A DNA stretch of 64,000 nucleotides from Bin87 sp034421995 (GCA_034421995.1 DAOUJY010000038.1:1-64000), one strand, 5' to 3'. Counted from the first letter of the stretch, positions 35,565-44,208 are shown. Numbers and translations: made by a program. Notes: generated from the letters alone by a model not told the origin.

Positions 35565-36896
35565 ATGACTACCCAGATGGCTCCCGAATCGATGTATCGT
35601 TCCACCGAAGGCTTGGGAATTTGGGAACACCGGGGCAAGGTAGCCGCCGTGGGTATCGGACACTCTCCCACCGCCCGCCGTTGGGATGGCCGGGCCGAAA
35701 CCTCCGTCGGCGCGTTGAGCGTCCTGGCGCTGCGCAAGGCTGTCGCTGACGCCGGAGTCGCCCCGGACCAGGTTGACGGCCTGGTTCTGGTGCCGGTGAC
35801 GACCACGGGCGCCCATTGGCCGGCGGACCAGCCGGTGCCCATGGACGTGGTCAACGCCTTCAATACCACGGACGACCCACTGGACGGCGTGGGCCAGCTC
35901 AGTTCCGAGTGGATTCTGAAGAATATGCCGGAACTGACCAACGTCAACTTCACTATGTACGCTCCCGGCTGCATGTCTGCCGCCATCGTCATCGCCGCCC
36001 AGGCTGTGGGCAGCGGTCTGTGCAACACTTGCCTCGTACTCAAGGGCTGGCACAACCTGGAAGGTCGCTACAACCACGGGGGCATCAGCGCCGCCGACGA
36101 GGTTCCCGGCACCTTCGCCATCAGCCCGGGCCGCACCCTGTGGGGCGCTCCCGGCTGCTTCGGCACCGCCCTGCAGTTCGCGCAATACTGCACCAAGTAC
36201 GGCAAGAACCACGACATGATGGCCCCCTTTATGCAGAACTCGCGACGCAACGGGTTGCTGTTCCCGGAGGGCTATTGGGCCCAGCACCGTCCCGAGCAGT
36301 TGACGCCGGAGGACTACCTCTCGTCCCGGTGGATCGCCAAACCCGCCAACCTGTTCGACAATGACATTCCCATCATGGTTGCCGCGGCCTATCTGTTCAC
36401 CACCGCTGATCGTGCCCAGGATATGGCGCAAAAGCCCGTGTACATCCTCAACCATGCCTCCAGCCGGGGAGCGGCCCGCAGCATCACGCCCACCCTGGAA
36501 GAGGTGGAAATCGAAACCGCGACCACCGGGCGCAAGATCTACGAGGGGGCCGGCATCACCGCCGATGATCTCTCCTTCGAGAACATGTACGACGGGTTCG
36601 CCCAGTTCCACCAGTTCCACATCGAGGGTCTGCGCTATCGCGGGATGCAGCCCGGAGACGCGCTGGATTTCTACCAGACCGATATCAGCATCGAGGGGCC
36701 GAACCCCATCCTGTCCAGCGGCGGAAACATCGGCAGCGGCCGCAGCCGCTTCTGGATGCACACCGACTGCATCCAGCAGATACAGGGCCGGGCCGGCGCT
36801 CGCGCGCTAACCGGCGTCAAACCCGAAATCGCCGTTTCCGGCGGTCCCATGCCCATGGGAGGGAACTTCACCGTGTGGAGCGCGACGCCCGACTAA
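35565..36896 (+). CDS. Thiolase-like (SCP2/lipid-transfer type) enzyme
   Basis: 443 aa of the thiolase superfamily. The nucleophilic Cys region reads YAPGCMSAAIVIAAQAV (about residue 135), followed by the second half with FENMYDGFAQFHQFHIEGL and SSGGNIGSGRSRFWMHTD. The usual C-terminal GHP motif is not seen; the equivalent has GSGRSRF, as in thiolase-like proteins that pair with DUF35 partners. A Claisen or retro-aldol step on an acyl-CoA is likely. AAGGAG lies 8 nt before the ATG. It is cotranscribed with the DUF35 gene upstream. Confidence 0.85.
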   Translation: MTTQMAPESMYRSTEGLGIWEHRGKVAAVGIGHSPTARRWDGRAETSVGALSVLALRKAVADAGVAPDQVDGLVLVPVTTTGAHWPADQPVPMDVVNAFNTTDDPLDGVGQLSSEWILKNMPELTNVNFTMYAPGCMSAAIVIAAQAVGSGLCNTCLVLKGWHNLEGRYNHGGISAADEVPGTFAISPGRTLWGAPGCFGTALQFAQYCTKYGKNHDMMAPFMQNSRRNGLLFPEGYWAQHRPEQLTPEDYLSSRWIAKPANLFDNDIPIMVAAAYLFTTADRAQDMAQKPVYILNHASSRGAARSITPTLEEVEIETATTGRKIYEGAGITADDLSFENMYDGFAQFHQFHIEGLRYRGMQPGDALDFYQTDISIEGPNPILSSGGNIGSGRSRFWMHTDCIQQIQGRAGARALTGVKPEIAVSGGPMPMGGNFTVWSATPD

Positions 36897-37000
36897 TGCT
36901 CCCGCGATCTATCATGCCGGATTGACAGGCGCTTTGGGCGGCCTTGCGGGGTCGCCCAATTTCGGGGTCGGGAAACCCGGCCCGTTGAGAGGGGAAACAG

Positions 37001-37369
37001 ATGGCAATACTTATCAGCTTTGACATTGACGGGACGTTGGAAGTCGGAGACCCGCCCGGTCCGCTGACCATGGCGATGGTCCGGATCGTCCAGGACAAGG
37101 GCTTTCTCATCGGAAGCTGCTCCGACCGCCCGCCCAGCAGCCAGCGCTCGATGTGGGAAGAACACGACATTGACGTTGACTTCGCCGTAGCCAAGCACCT
37201 GCTGGCAGACGTCAAAGCTAAGTTCACCGACCCCGACTATCACATTGACGCCTACTATCACATCGGCGACCGGGAAGACCTGGACCGGCAGAACGCGATC
37301 CGAAACGGGTTCGAGTTCCTGTGGCCCGACGAGGCCGCCGCACAGCCTTGGTTCATTGCTGACGAATAG
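37001..37369 (+). CDS. Small HAD-superfamily protein
   Basis: 122 aa. It begins with the HAD motif I, ISFDIDGTLEVGD (DxDGT, nucleophile Asp about residue 8). Next come a possible motif II, GSCSDRPPSS (S/T then R), a Lys in VAKHLLADVKAKF and an acidic HIGDREDLDRQNA near the end that fits motif III/IV. It is shorter than most HAD phosphatases, with essentially no cap. The substrate is unknown. AGAGGGG lies 7 nt before the ATG. It is convergent with the DUF1989 gene, 6 nt apart. Confidence 0.75.
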   Translation: MAILISFDIDGTLEVGDPPGPLTMAMVRIVQDKGFLIGSCSDRPPSSQRSMWEEHDIDVDFAVAKHLLADVKAKFTDPDYHIDAYYHIGDREDLDRQNAIRNGFEFLWPDEAAAQPWFIADE

Positions 37370-37375
37370 GCCGGT

Positions 37376-37978
37376 TCAGATGACTTGGAAATGGGCTTCC
37401 GTGGGAGCGCAGTCCACTCCATTGATGGGAACCATATCCTGCGGACACGCCGAAAAAGCGACGATGCAATCCATCTCCGCCCGGAGCATCACGTAGTCGC
37501 CCGGCCTGGAAACCGGAGGCAGGAAACTGACTGTTCCGTCACTCTCCACCGGGATGTTCATAAACAGGTTCCACGGGCTGGGCGTTTCCGGTGGGATCAG
37601 GTTCAGCTCCGCCAACGCGGCCGCCAGGTTGTCGGTGCAGTTGTCGTGGTATTCCTCGCAACCCAACAGTTCGTAACGGTAACGGTCGCAGGCTGCCAGC
37701 AACGTATCATGGATACCACCGGAGGTATCCTCGACCACCGTCAGGATGGGGCGTCGGCGGTTGGTCGCCATGGCCTGGCCCGCCAGAGGCATGATCCGGC
37801 CGAGGGCGGTCCGCGAATGCTCCATGGACATGAACTCCGTCAGGTCGGCGCGGTTGAACGCCCAAGTGTCAACCACTTGTTGCCCGTGGGTATTGATTAC
37901 CTTGACGATTTGGCCCCCGGATACGAAAGCCGCTTTGCCCCGGCGGGCGGGAATGGTTGTCAATGGCGTTGCAGTCAT
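37376..37978 (-). CDS. DUF1989 (urea carboxylase-associated type) protein
   Basis: 200 aa from the ATG at 37978, with GAGGA 6 nt upstream. Family-like segments are GGQIVKVINTHGQQVVDTWAF, GRIMPLAGQAMATNRRRPIL, CDRYRYELLGCEEYHDNC, NLFMNIPVESDGTVSF and MDCIVAFSACPQDMVPING, with several conserved Cys and His. DUF1989 proteins occur next to urea carboxylase or in aminomethyl-transfer contexts; neither is nearby. The function here is unassigned. Confidence 0.85.
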   Translation of the reverse strand: MTATPLTTIPARRGKAAFVSGGQIVKVINTHGQQVVDTWAFNRADLTEFMSMEHSRTALGRIMPLAGQAMATNRRRPILTVVEDTSGGIHDTLLAACDRYRYELLGCEEYHDNCTDNLAAALAELNLIPPETPSPWNLFMNIPVESDGTVSFLPPVSRPGDYVMLRAEMDCIVAFSACPQDMVPINGVDCAPTEAHFQVI

Positions 37979-38153
37979 ATTCGTCCTCGCTAATCCTGCG
38001 CAGAGTACTCGATGGCAGGCTAGCGGATCGTCCGTGCACCGTCTGGACAATTGAACCTGCGCCGTTCAGAATAGCATGGCGCTCATGCGTTTAGACGCCT
38101 ATGAAAAAACCGAAAAACACGCGGTCAGTGCGCGTCAATATGGGGGAAGGTTT

Positions 38154-38525
38154 ATGTCTGCGAGGCTCACTTGCACGGGATTCAAAATCGTTTGCTACAT
38201 CCGTTGGAACGGTCTGGCGGCTCCCGTTCGGTTTGGTCCCGTCGCTGCATGCCTCGGTAGTGGTATGCGGCCCAATTTTTTGGGTGCCCCACTCGGACGC
38301 ATAGGGCGTGTCTGCAAACACCACGGCCTTCCGCGTATCGACGCTTGGGTAGTCGGTGAGGATGGTCTCCCGGGGGTTGGGTTCTGTGAGAGCCGCGTCC
38401 AATTGACCCACGAAGAACACCGCCAATATCTAGACAGCATCGAAGCGTACGGGTTGGATCGGCTCTGCGAGACTTTGCTCGCGACCCGACCGGACCTGGA
38501 TTGTACCAACCCCTCCAGCGATTGA
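38154..38525 (+). CDS. Hypothetical protein
   Basis: 123 aa from the ATG at 38154, which has GGGGGAAGG just upstream; the open frame extends to an ATG at 38076 that lacks a ribosome-binding site. The middle part, LGAPLGRIGRVCKHHGLP followed by RIDAWVVGEDGLPGVGF, is well structured and looks conserved; the C-terminus QYLDSIEAYGLDRLCETLL is helical. I do not recognise the family. Codon use is less GC-biased than in neighbours. It lies next to another orphan frame and a tRNA-like gene, perhaps an acquired block. Confidence 0.55.
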   Translation: MSARLTCTGFKIVCYIRWNGLAAPVRFGPVAACLGSGMRPNFLGAPLGRIGRVCKHHGLPRIDAWVVGEDGLPGVGFCESRVQLTHEEHRQYLDSIEAYGLDRLCETLLATRPDLDCTNPSSD

Positions 38526-38583
38526 AATATTGCAGGTCCGCAATAAATATCGCCATCCCCTATCCTCTCCAGGAGATACCTGC

Positions 38584-39363
38584 ATGTGGCCATTCAAGCG
38601 CAAGACCACGCCTAAACAACAACCTTTCCAACCAGAAAGGAAAACCCCGGTTCCGTTCTCAGATGATCTTTCCGATCCGTTCGTGCTAAGACACCATGCA
38701 CTTCGCGCCCTCTGCGGCGCGTTGATGGACAGGCACAGTGAATGTCGGTCTCCGCACCCTTTTTGTGGAAACATCACCGCGCATGTTACGCAACTGATAG
38801 CCAATGCGGTGGAACAAGTCAGCCCTTATGGTCCCGTATTGGCAATCTACACCAGCAAAGCGGTGGACAACCTAGAATACACACCAGGGCAGCCAAGAGA
38901 ACCCTTAGATGGCGCGGTCTCACTTGAATACGCTGAGAATATCCCAGGTCGCAAATTGGTAGTGAATCCGAATACTGACGGCACCTACACGGCGTTATAT
39001 GGGCCAATCTTGGACCCGGTCGAGGGGCACTATGCGACGGGAAGTATTGATGGCAACGCGGCTCGCACTCTCAATTGTAATCCTGAACCACAACATACTA
39101 AATGGCAATATTGGGAGCGCAAGTTACCTGGGGTGGATATAGTCCCGGAGTATCGTTGCCTTTGTGTGCACGGCTCCTGGTGGATTGTTGAGGCAGACCG
39201 AAGCCACGGTCTCGTCCAACACGTAGCAAGTCTGGAAGTGGCCGACAATCCTGAGCATAACTTTGGAATTCATTCGCGCCAACACGCCATGTATGTGACC
39301 GATCCCTGGGATGACAGCGAATACGCCAAAGTCATCCGAGAGAACCTTCCCAGAACGATGTAA
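38584..39363 (+). CDS. Hypothetical protein
   Basis: 259 aa from the ATG at 38584, with AGGAG 8 nt upstream. The N-terminus MWPFKRKTTPKQQPFQPER is basic and disordered-looking. It is followed by a possible helical segment with several Cys and His (HHALRALCGALMDRHSECRS, HPFCGN), then a beta-rich part (YTALYGPILDPVEGHYATG, LPGVDIVPEYRCLCVHGSWW). There is no signal peptide and no known family. Base composition is more AT-rich than flanking metabolic genes. It follows the hypothetical gene at 38154 after 58 nt. Confidence 0.55.
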   Translation: MWPFKRKTTPKQQPFQPERKTPVPFSDDLSDPFVLRHHALRALCGALMDRHSECRSPHPFCGNITAHVTQLIANAVEQVSPYGPVLAIYTSKAVDNLEYTPGQPREPLDGAVSLEYAENIPGRKLVVNPNTDGTYTALYGPILDPVEGHYATGSIDGNAARTLNCNPEPQHTKWQYWERKLPGVDIVPEYRCLCVHGSWWIVEADRSHGLVQHVASLEVADNPEHNFGIHSRQHAMYVTDPWDDSEYAKVIRENLPRTM

Positions 39364-39533
39364 CAGGAGTCTTCGTGGCGACTTGCCGTTCAGTACTTGG
39401 GTCGCTTGCCAGCTAGCCCCAAAAAAAGAATGGGGTTATGGAGCAGGCAGAGTGCGGTCGTCGTGCTCAAACCCAAGCGCCGGGATTGTGGACAGGCTAG
39501 CGTAGGGTTTATCATACGCCCATGCGGTGACGG

Positions 39534-39628
39534 CGGGAGGCAGCGGAATCGAACCGCAACGGTGGTCCTAGCACCGTCCTCGGGGGTCTGAGGCCCGGGC
39601 CAAGCTAACCAGCAAAGCGTTACTCCCC
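39534..39628 (-). tRNA. Type II tRNA-like gene, anticodon CAG by fold, irregular
   Basis: A 95-nt tRNA-like sequence on the minus strand. The T arm GCGG-TTCGATT-CCGC is perfect. A long variable arm pairs ACGGTG with CACCGT. The anticodon arm fits CGGGC-CTCAGAC-CCCCG, giving CAG (plus-strand 39588-39590) with U33 and A37 but a C-C mismatch at the loop-closing pair. The acceptor pairs best as 8 bp (GGGGAGTA with TGCCTCCC, one A-C mismatch) over a 4-bp T stem. The discriminator is G and the next bases are CCG, so CCA is not encoded. The D arm is irregular, with about five bases between it and the anticodon stem. It may be a divergent tRNA-Leu, an unusual 8/4 tRNA or a decayed gene. The rest of the 39364-39809 gap holds nothing else recognised. 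Confidence 0.5.
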
Positions 39629-39809
39629 ACCACGATTGTTCCACGGATCAGAGGGCCTGCATAGCTGCGGCGTGTCATCCCCCACGGTATCTTAATAATG
39701 ACTATCATGCGCTGCTAGGGCCGTGCCCTGGGTCTAGGGGCCATCTAGCGGGGCGTGTTAGTCCCAAAAAAACCAATGGAAACCGCCATACGTTTATTGG
39801 AGTCGCGCC

Positions 39810-41432
39810 ATGACCACTGCAACCGCATCACTGCAAAATCTGAGTCCTCTGCTGTTTCTGGAACGCAGCGCGGCCGTGTATCCACACCGGGCGGCCTGCA
39901 TTTACAACGGTGCCGTGACTACCTACGGACAGTTTTACGAGCGGGTGCGGCGGCAGGCCGCTGCCCTGCGCAGCGTTGGTGTGGGTCCCGGCGACCGGGT
40001 GGCCTTCCTGCTGCCCAACCTGCCGTCCATGCTGGAGGCCAACTTTGGGCCCATGGGCATCGGCGCGGTTCTGGTGGCACTGAACATTCGCCTTTCGCCC
40101 CGGGAGATCGCCTACATTCTGAACCATTCCGGCTCCAAGGTGCTGGTTTTCGACTCTGAGCTGGCGGACACCGTGCGGCAACTGCGGGACGACTGCCCCG
40201 GCGTGGAAACCTACGTGCAGGTGCGCGATACCGCTCCGCTGGCTACCGACATTCCCGGCCCGGAATATGAGCAATGGCTGGCGGGTGTTGAACCGCTGTC
40301 CGAGCTGACCGGGCCGGCGACCGAGAACGATACGCTGACCATCAACTACACCTCCGGCACCACCGGGATGCCCAAAGGGGTCGAATACACCCCGCGTGGG
40401 GCCTACATCAACGCCCTCGGCGAGGCCATGGAAATGGGCATGAACTGGCGGAGCGTGTACCTGTGGACGCTGCCCATGTTCCACGCCAACGGCTGGTGTT
40501 TCCCCTGGGCGGTGACGGCAGTGGGTGGCGCGCACGTGTGCCTGCGCCGGGTTGACCCGGCTGAGGTTTACCGGCTCATCCGTGAAGAATCCGTGTCGCA
40601 TCTTTGCGCCGCGCCAACGGTTTTAACCGGGCTTTACGCGGCTCCGGAGGCCGCATCCGCCGATCTGACCGGCCTGACCATCATGACCGCCGGCGCCCCG
40701 CCGGCTCCGCAGGTGATCCGCACCATCGAGGGCATGGGGGCGCAGATCATCCACGTGTACGGCCTTACCGAGACCTACGGCCCCTGCACCGTCGCGGCGG
40801 GGCAGCCGGAATGGGACACGATGTCCGCCGAGGAATTGGCCCGCGTCAAGGCGCGGCAGGGCGTCCCCTTCATCGTGTACGGCTCCGGCCTGCGGGTGGT
40901 GGACGAGGAAATGGCCGACGTGCCCCGCGACGCCGAGACCATGGGCGAAGTCGTCATGCAGGGCGACGCGGTGATGAAGGGATACTACGACGACCCGGAG
41001 GCCACCGCGGAGGCCTTTCGCGGCGGCTGGTTCCACTCCGGCGACCTGGCCGTGTGGCATCCCGACGGTTACATCGAATTGCAGGACCGTTCCAAGGACA
41101 TCATCATCTCCGGCGGAGAGAACATCTCCAGCCAGGAGGTGGAGAAGGTCATCATGGAGCATCCGGGCGTGCTGGAGGTCTGCGTGGTGGGCGTGCCCGA
41201 TCAGCGCTGGGGCGAGGTGCCCAAGGCTTTCGTGGTGCCCCGCGCCGGTGGAGAATTGACCGCCGACGAAATCATCGACTTCACCCGGAACCGCATCGCC
41301 CACTTCAAAGCTCCTAAGAGCGTCGAATTTGGCGAGCTGCCGAAAACCGCCACCGGCAAGATCCAGAAGTACATCCTCAGGGATAAGGAATGGCAGGGGC
41401 AGGAACGGCGGATACAGGGTTCGCAGGTGTAG
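39810..41432 (+). CDS. AMP-dependent acyl-CoA ligase
   Basis: 540 aa of the ANL superfamily, activating a carboxylic acid as its CoA thioester via an acyl-AMP. The P-loop core is YTSGTTGMPKGVEYTP (about residues 178-193). VYGLTETYGPCTV is A5, WFHSGDLAVWHPDGYIELQDR with SKDIIISGGENISSQEVE are A7/A8, and the C-terminal catalytic Lys is in KTATGKIQKY. It is closest in look to medium-chain or dicarboxylate-type fatty-acyl-CoA synthetases (FadD3/AlkK-like). The start ATG at 39810 has TTGGAG about 9 nt upstream. It precedes an LLM oxidoreductase by 45 nt in the same direction. Confidence 0.92.
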   Translation: MTTATASLQNLSPLLFLERSAAVYPHRAACIYNGAVTTYGQFYERVRRQAAALRSVGVGPGDRVAFLLPNLPSMLEANFGPMGIGAVLVALNIRLSPREIAYILNHSGSKVLVFDSELADTVRQLRDDCPGVETYVQVRDTAPLATDIPGPEYEQWLAGVEPLSELTGPATENDTLTINYTSGTTGMPKGVEYTPRGAYINALGEAMEMGMNWRSVYLWTLPMFHANGWCFPWAVTAVGGAHVCLRRVDPAEVYRLIREESVSHLCAAPTVLTGLYAAPEAASADLTGLTIMTAGAPPAPQVIRTIEGMGAQIIHVYGLTETYGPCTVAAGQPEWDTMSAEELARVKARQGVPFIVYGSGLRVVDEEMADVPRDAETMGEVVMQGDAVMKGYYDDPEATAEAFRGGWFHSGDLAVWHPDGYIELQDRSKDIIISGGENISSQEVEKVIMEHPGVLEVCVVGVPDQRWGEVPKAFVVPRAGGELTADEIIDFTRNRIAHFKAPKSVEFGELPKTATGKIQKYILRDKEWQGQERRIQGSQV

Positions 41433-41477
41433 TAAACTGCGCCAACCCTAAGCCGAGCCCAAATCAGGAGGACAGGT

Positions 41478-42524
41478 ATGGAGTTCGGACTGTTTCTGGA
41501 GTTTCCCCGGCCCCTGGACGGGGACCATCACGATGCCTTCACGCAGTCCTTCAGACTGGTTCAGGAAGCGGAGGACCTGGGCGTCGCATCGGTTTGGCTC
41601 GCCGAATACCACTTCAACATGGAGCGTGTTCTGGCGTCCCCGGTGATGATCGCCACGGCCATCGCCGCCAAGACCAGCCATATGCGCGTCGGCACCGCCG
41701 TCTATTGCCTGCCCCTGGGCCATCCCATCCGCGTTGCCGAAGAAATGGCAACGCTGGACCACATCAGCGACGGGCGCGTCGAGCTGGGCGTGGGCCGGGG
41801 CACCTTCCCCAACGTCCACGAGGGGTTCAACGTCACCTTCGAGGAAAGCCGCAGCCGCTTTGACGAATTCCTGGAAGTGCTCGTGGCCGCCTGGACCCAG
41901 GAGACCTTCTCCTTCCACGGCGAGCACTATTCCTGCGATGAGCTGACGGTGACTCCCCGTCCTTACCAGCAGCCCCACCCGCCCATCACGGTGGGCGTTA
42001 CCTCCGCTGAGAGTTTCCCGATCATCGGCGCGATGGGATATCCCCTGATCGTCAACCCCTCCCGCGTATTCACGCTGGCCGAGTTGGAAGGAGCAATGTC
42101 GGAATACCGCGCCGCCTGGAAAGCTGCGGGCCATCCCGGCGAGGGCAAGGTCGGGCTGCGGGTGCCGATTTATGTCAATGAGGACGCTGACCTGGCCTAC
42201 CGCAACCCCAAAGAATCGGCCATGAACTCAATCGTTCGCCTGGGCGAGCGCGTCGGTTCGTACGCCGGCCGCGCCGGCACGCTGGGCGACTGGGCCGAGC
42301 AAAGCCGCCGGATCCTGGGTATGGATTACGACGACTGGCTGCGCGACAAGGTGGTGTACGGCACCCCCGATTCCGTAACTGAACGCCTGGCCGAGTTGGA
42401 GGAAACCCTGGGATTGGACCAGCTCATCTACGAAATCAACTATGGAAACCTGATGCCGGACGAAATGCAGACGGCGTCCCTGCGATTGTTCAACAAGAAA
42501 GTGTTGCCGCGGCTGACCGGCTAG
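41478..42524 (+). CDS. LLM-class flavin/F420-dependent oxidoreductase
   Basis: 348-aa luciferase-like TIM-barrel protein: MEFGLFLEFPRPL, then LGVASVWLAEYHFNME, then VGTAVYCLPLGHPIRVAEEMA, LGVGRGTFPNVHEGF and HPPITVGVTSAESF. It is a second paralogue of the gene at 28554-29597 but not a close copy. FMN or F420 use cannot be settled by eye. AGGAGG lies 7 nt before the ATG. It is probably cotranscribed with the acyl-CoA ligase. Its 3' end overlaps the convergent hicA-like gene by 4 bp. Confidence 0.88.
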   Translation: MEFGLFLEFPRPLDGDHHDAFTQSFRLVQEAEDLGVASVWLAEYHFNMERVLASPVMIATAIAAKTSHMRVGTAVYCLPLGHPIRVAEEMATLDHISDGRVELGVGRGTFPNVHEGFNVTFEESRSRFDEFLEVLVAAWTQETFSFHGEHYSCDELTVTPRPYQQPHPPITVGVTSAESFPIIGAMGYPLIVNPSRVFTLAELEGAMSEYRAAWKAAGHPGEGKVGLRVPIYVNEDADLAYRNPKESAMNSIVRLGERVGSYAGRAGTLGDWAEQSRRILGMDYDDWLRDKVVYGTPDSVTERLAELEETLGLDQLIYEINYGNLMPDEMQTASLRLFNKKVLPRLTG

Positions 42525-42736
42525 CGGAAGAGATTTCTGTCGAGCCCGGAACGTCGAATTATCGAACGCAGTGTACCGGGCTTGATGTCCGCGTTAGCGC
42601 CATGAAACGGTATTGAAAAAGCGTAGGTGCGTTCTCCAATATGCCGCTCGTAGTACCGATGCGAGCCTTTACCACGCCCTGGCACAACCTCAAAGCCGTT
42701 TTCTCGCAAAACCCGGTCCAAGTCTCTGAATTTCAT
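42521..42736 (-). CDS. hicA: HicA-like mRNA interferase toxin
   Basis: 71 aa with the HicA double-stranded RNA-binding-like fold. MKFRDLDRVLRENGFEVVPG leads into GKGSHRYYERH, where the His is the conserved catalytic residue. IPFHGANADIKPGTLRSIIR and the end RSGLDRN follow, all family-typical. It follows directly after the stop codon of the HicB-like gene. In this locus the antitoxin comes first, the less common order. HicA cleaves mRNA when freed from HicB. Confidence 0.85.
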   Translation of the reverse strand: MKFRDLDRVLRENGFEVVPGRGKGSHRYYERHIGERTYAFSIPFHGANADIKPGTLRSIIRRSGLDRNLFR

Positions 42737-43099
42737 TTATGCCTGACTGGTGACAAATGCCGGGTTCTCGGTATCAATGGTGAAAATAACGCTAGCGAGG
42801 GCGCTATCTGATCGAAGATTGGACAACCCCAACAATCGCTGGCTTGATTTCAAGAAGGTAATCCACCGGTGTCTCAACAATAGGTGCATTCGCGCACCCA
42901 ATGGCACCCGGTGGCTCAGCAAAAATTTCCGGTTGGCTTCAGGCAGCTCGGCAGCATAGTCCAGAAAATCCTCCACTGCCAGTTGGAGGTCCTCGCGGAC
43001 ATACTCCAAGCTTTCCCCCTGCGTGGCAATGTCCAAATCCACGCACAGCGCCTCCCAATCGCCAGGCTTGCCCCAGGCGTAGCAGGTCAGTTTACGCAT
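42737..43099 (-). CDS. hicB: HicB-like antitoxin
   Basis: 120 aa from the ATG at 43099, with AAGGAG 9 nt upstream. The N-terminal half has the partial RNase H-like HicB fold: YAWGKPGDWEALCVDLDIA, then QGESLEYVREDLQLAVEDF. The C-terminal half (RVPLGARMHLLLRHRWITFL and beyond) has no obvious ribbon-helix-helix or HTH DNA-binding motif. Autoregulation is therefore not evident. It is immediately followed by the HicA-like toxin. It lies between an LLM oxidoreductase and an alcohol dehydrogenase, a typical chromosomal TA setting. Confidence 0.78.
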   Translation of the reverse strand: MRKLTCYAWGKPGDWEALCVDLDIATQGESLEYVREDLQLAVEDFLDYAAELPEANRKFLLSHRVPLGARMHLLLRHRWITFLKSSQRLLGLSNLRSDSALASVIFTIDTENPAFVTSQA

Positions 43100-43145
43100 C
43101 GGCGCAACTCCTTGTGTTTGGGCAATGGCGGCAGACGGCTTTACC

Positions 43146-44174
43146 CTAATTCCACGTGAAGCAAACCTTTCCCGTTCCACCGGCGTCGAACAACTTGTAG
43201 GCCGCGTCGGCGTCGTCCAGCGTGAACCGGTGGGTGAAGAGTTCCTTGAGCGGGACCTGCCGATCCACCACGAATCGGGCCACCTCTTCCAAGCCGTTCA
43301 GGCTGAACGTCCAGGAACCGACTATCGTCAATTGCTTGTGGATGATCTGCGGGCTGACATCGAACGTCGTGGTGTTTCCCTCGCCGACGAAACAGACGCG
43401 GCCCCACAGCATCGCCGAGTCCACGGCGTTGACGCGCGCTTCCGGCCGTCCGGTGCAGTCCAGCGTGGCCGGCGAGCCTTCGCCGTGGGTCAGTTCGCGG
43501 ATGGCTTCCACCGGGTTCTGGGTGGCCGCGTCGATGCAAACGTCCGCGCCCAGGCGCTGGGCCAGTTGCAGGCGCTCGGCGTCCACGTCCACCGCGATGA
43601 CCCGGGCTCCCATGGCCTTGGCGAACATGGTGCCGCTGGCGCCCACCGGCCCCTGTCCGAAGATGGCCAGCGTGTCGTCGCCGGACAGGTTCAGACGCTT
43701 CAGGGCATGGAACGCCGTTCCCGTGCCGCAGGCGCAGGCCGCTCCTTCGTCAAAATCCAGTCCGTCGGGCATCTTGACGCAAGTGTAGGCCGGGCAAACC
43801 AGGTAATCTTCGTGGCCGCCGTTGGCTCCGGTGCCGTACACCACCGAACCGTTCAGGCACATCTGAGTGTATCCGATGCGGCACATGGTGCAGGCTCGGC
43901 AGCCCGTGTAGTGGTGCATCATCACCCGGTCGCCAACGGCGACCTCAGTGACGCCGGAACCGACCTCTGCAATGACGCCGCACGGCTCATGCCCGGCGAC
44001 TTTCAGGTTGGCCGGGTCGCCCCGGTCCGCTTTTACCGCCCGATAATGCCGCAAGTCGCTGCCGCACAGGCCGGATGCTTTCATGGCGATTACTACCTCA
44101 CCCGGCCCCGGATGAGGGTCGGGCAAGGTGCGGATTTCGATTTCCCGGTCTCCGGTGAAAACTACGCCGCGCAT
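43146..44174 (-). CDS. Zinc-dependent alcohol dehydrogenase (MDR family)
   Basis: 342 aa, medium-chain dehydrogenase. Catalytic zinc ligands are seen in GLCGSDLRHY and AGHEPCG. The structural zinc loop has four cysteines in CRACTMCRIGYTQMC. The Rossmann motif is FGQGPVGASGTMFAKAMG. It resembles threonine/sorbitol dehydrogenase-like members; the substrate is unknown. I chose the ATG at 44174, with GGAGGG 6 nt upstream; the frame runs 20 codons further without support. It is cotranscribed, probably, with the Uma2 and FAD-oxidase genes upstream. Confidence 0.9.
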   Translation of the reverse strand: MRGVVFTGDREIEIRTLPDPHPGPGEVVIAMKASGLCGSDLRHYRAVKADRGDPANLKVAGHEPCGVIAEVGSGVTEVAVGDRVMMHHYTGCRACTMCRIGYTQMCLNGSVVYGTGANGGHEDYLVCPAYTCVKMPDGLDFDEGAACACGTGTAFHALKRLNLSGDDTLAIFGQGPVGASGTMFAKAMGARVIAVDVDAERLQLAQRLGADVCIDAATQNPVEAIRELTHGEGSPATLDCTGRPEARVNAVDSAMLWGRVCFVGEGNTTTFDVSPQIIHKQLTIVGSWTFSLNGLEEVARFVVDRQVPLKELFTHRFTLDDADAAYKLFDAGGTGKVCFTWN

Positions 44175-44208
44175 TTGTGTCCCTCCAGTTCGCAACAAAC
44201 AGCGGATG

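Noticed and set aside
39534..39628. SRP RNA, or tRNA-Sec reading of the tRNA-like gene
   Set aside because: No GGAAGG SRP core is present. A UCA reading would lose U33 and pairs worse in the anticodon stem than the CAG reading.
34918..39745. Short repeat 'ggccgtgccctgg' at about 34923 and 39720
   Set aside because: Only 13 bases shared with different flanks; easily chance in GC-rich DNA.
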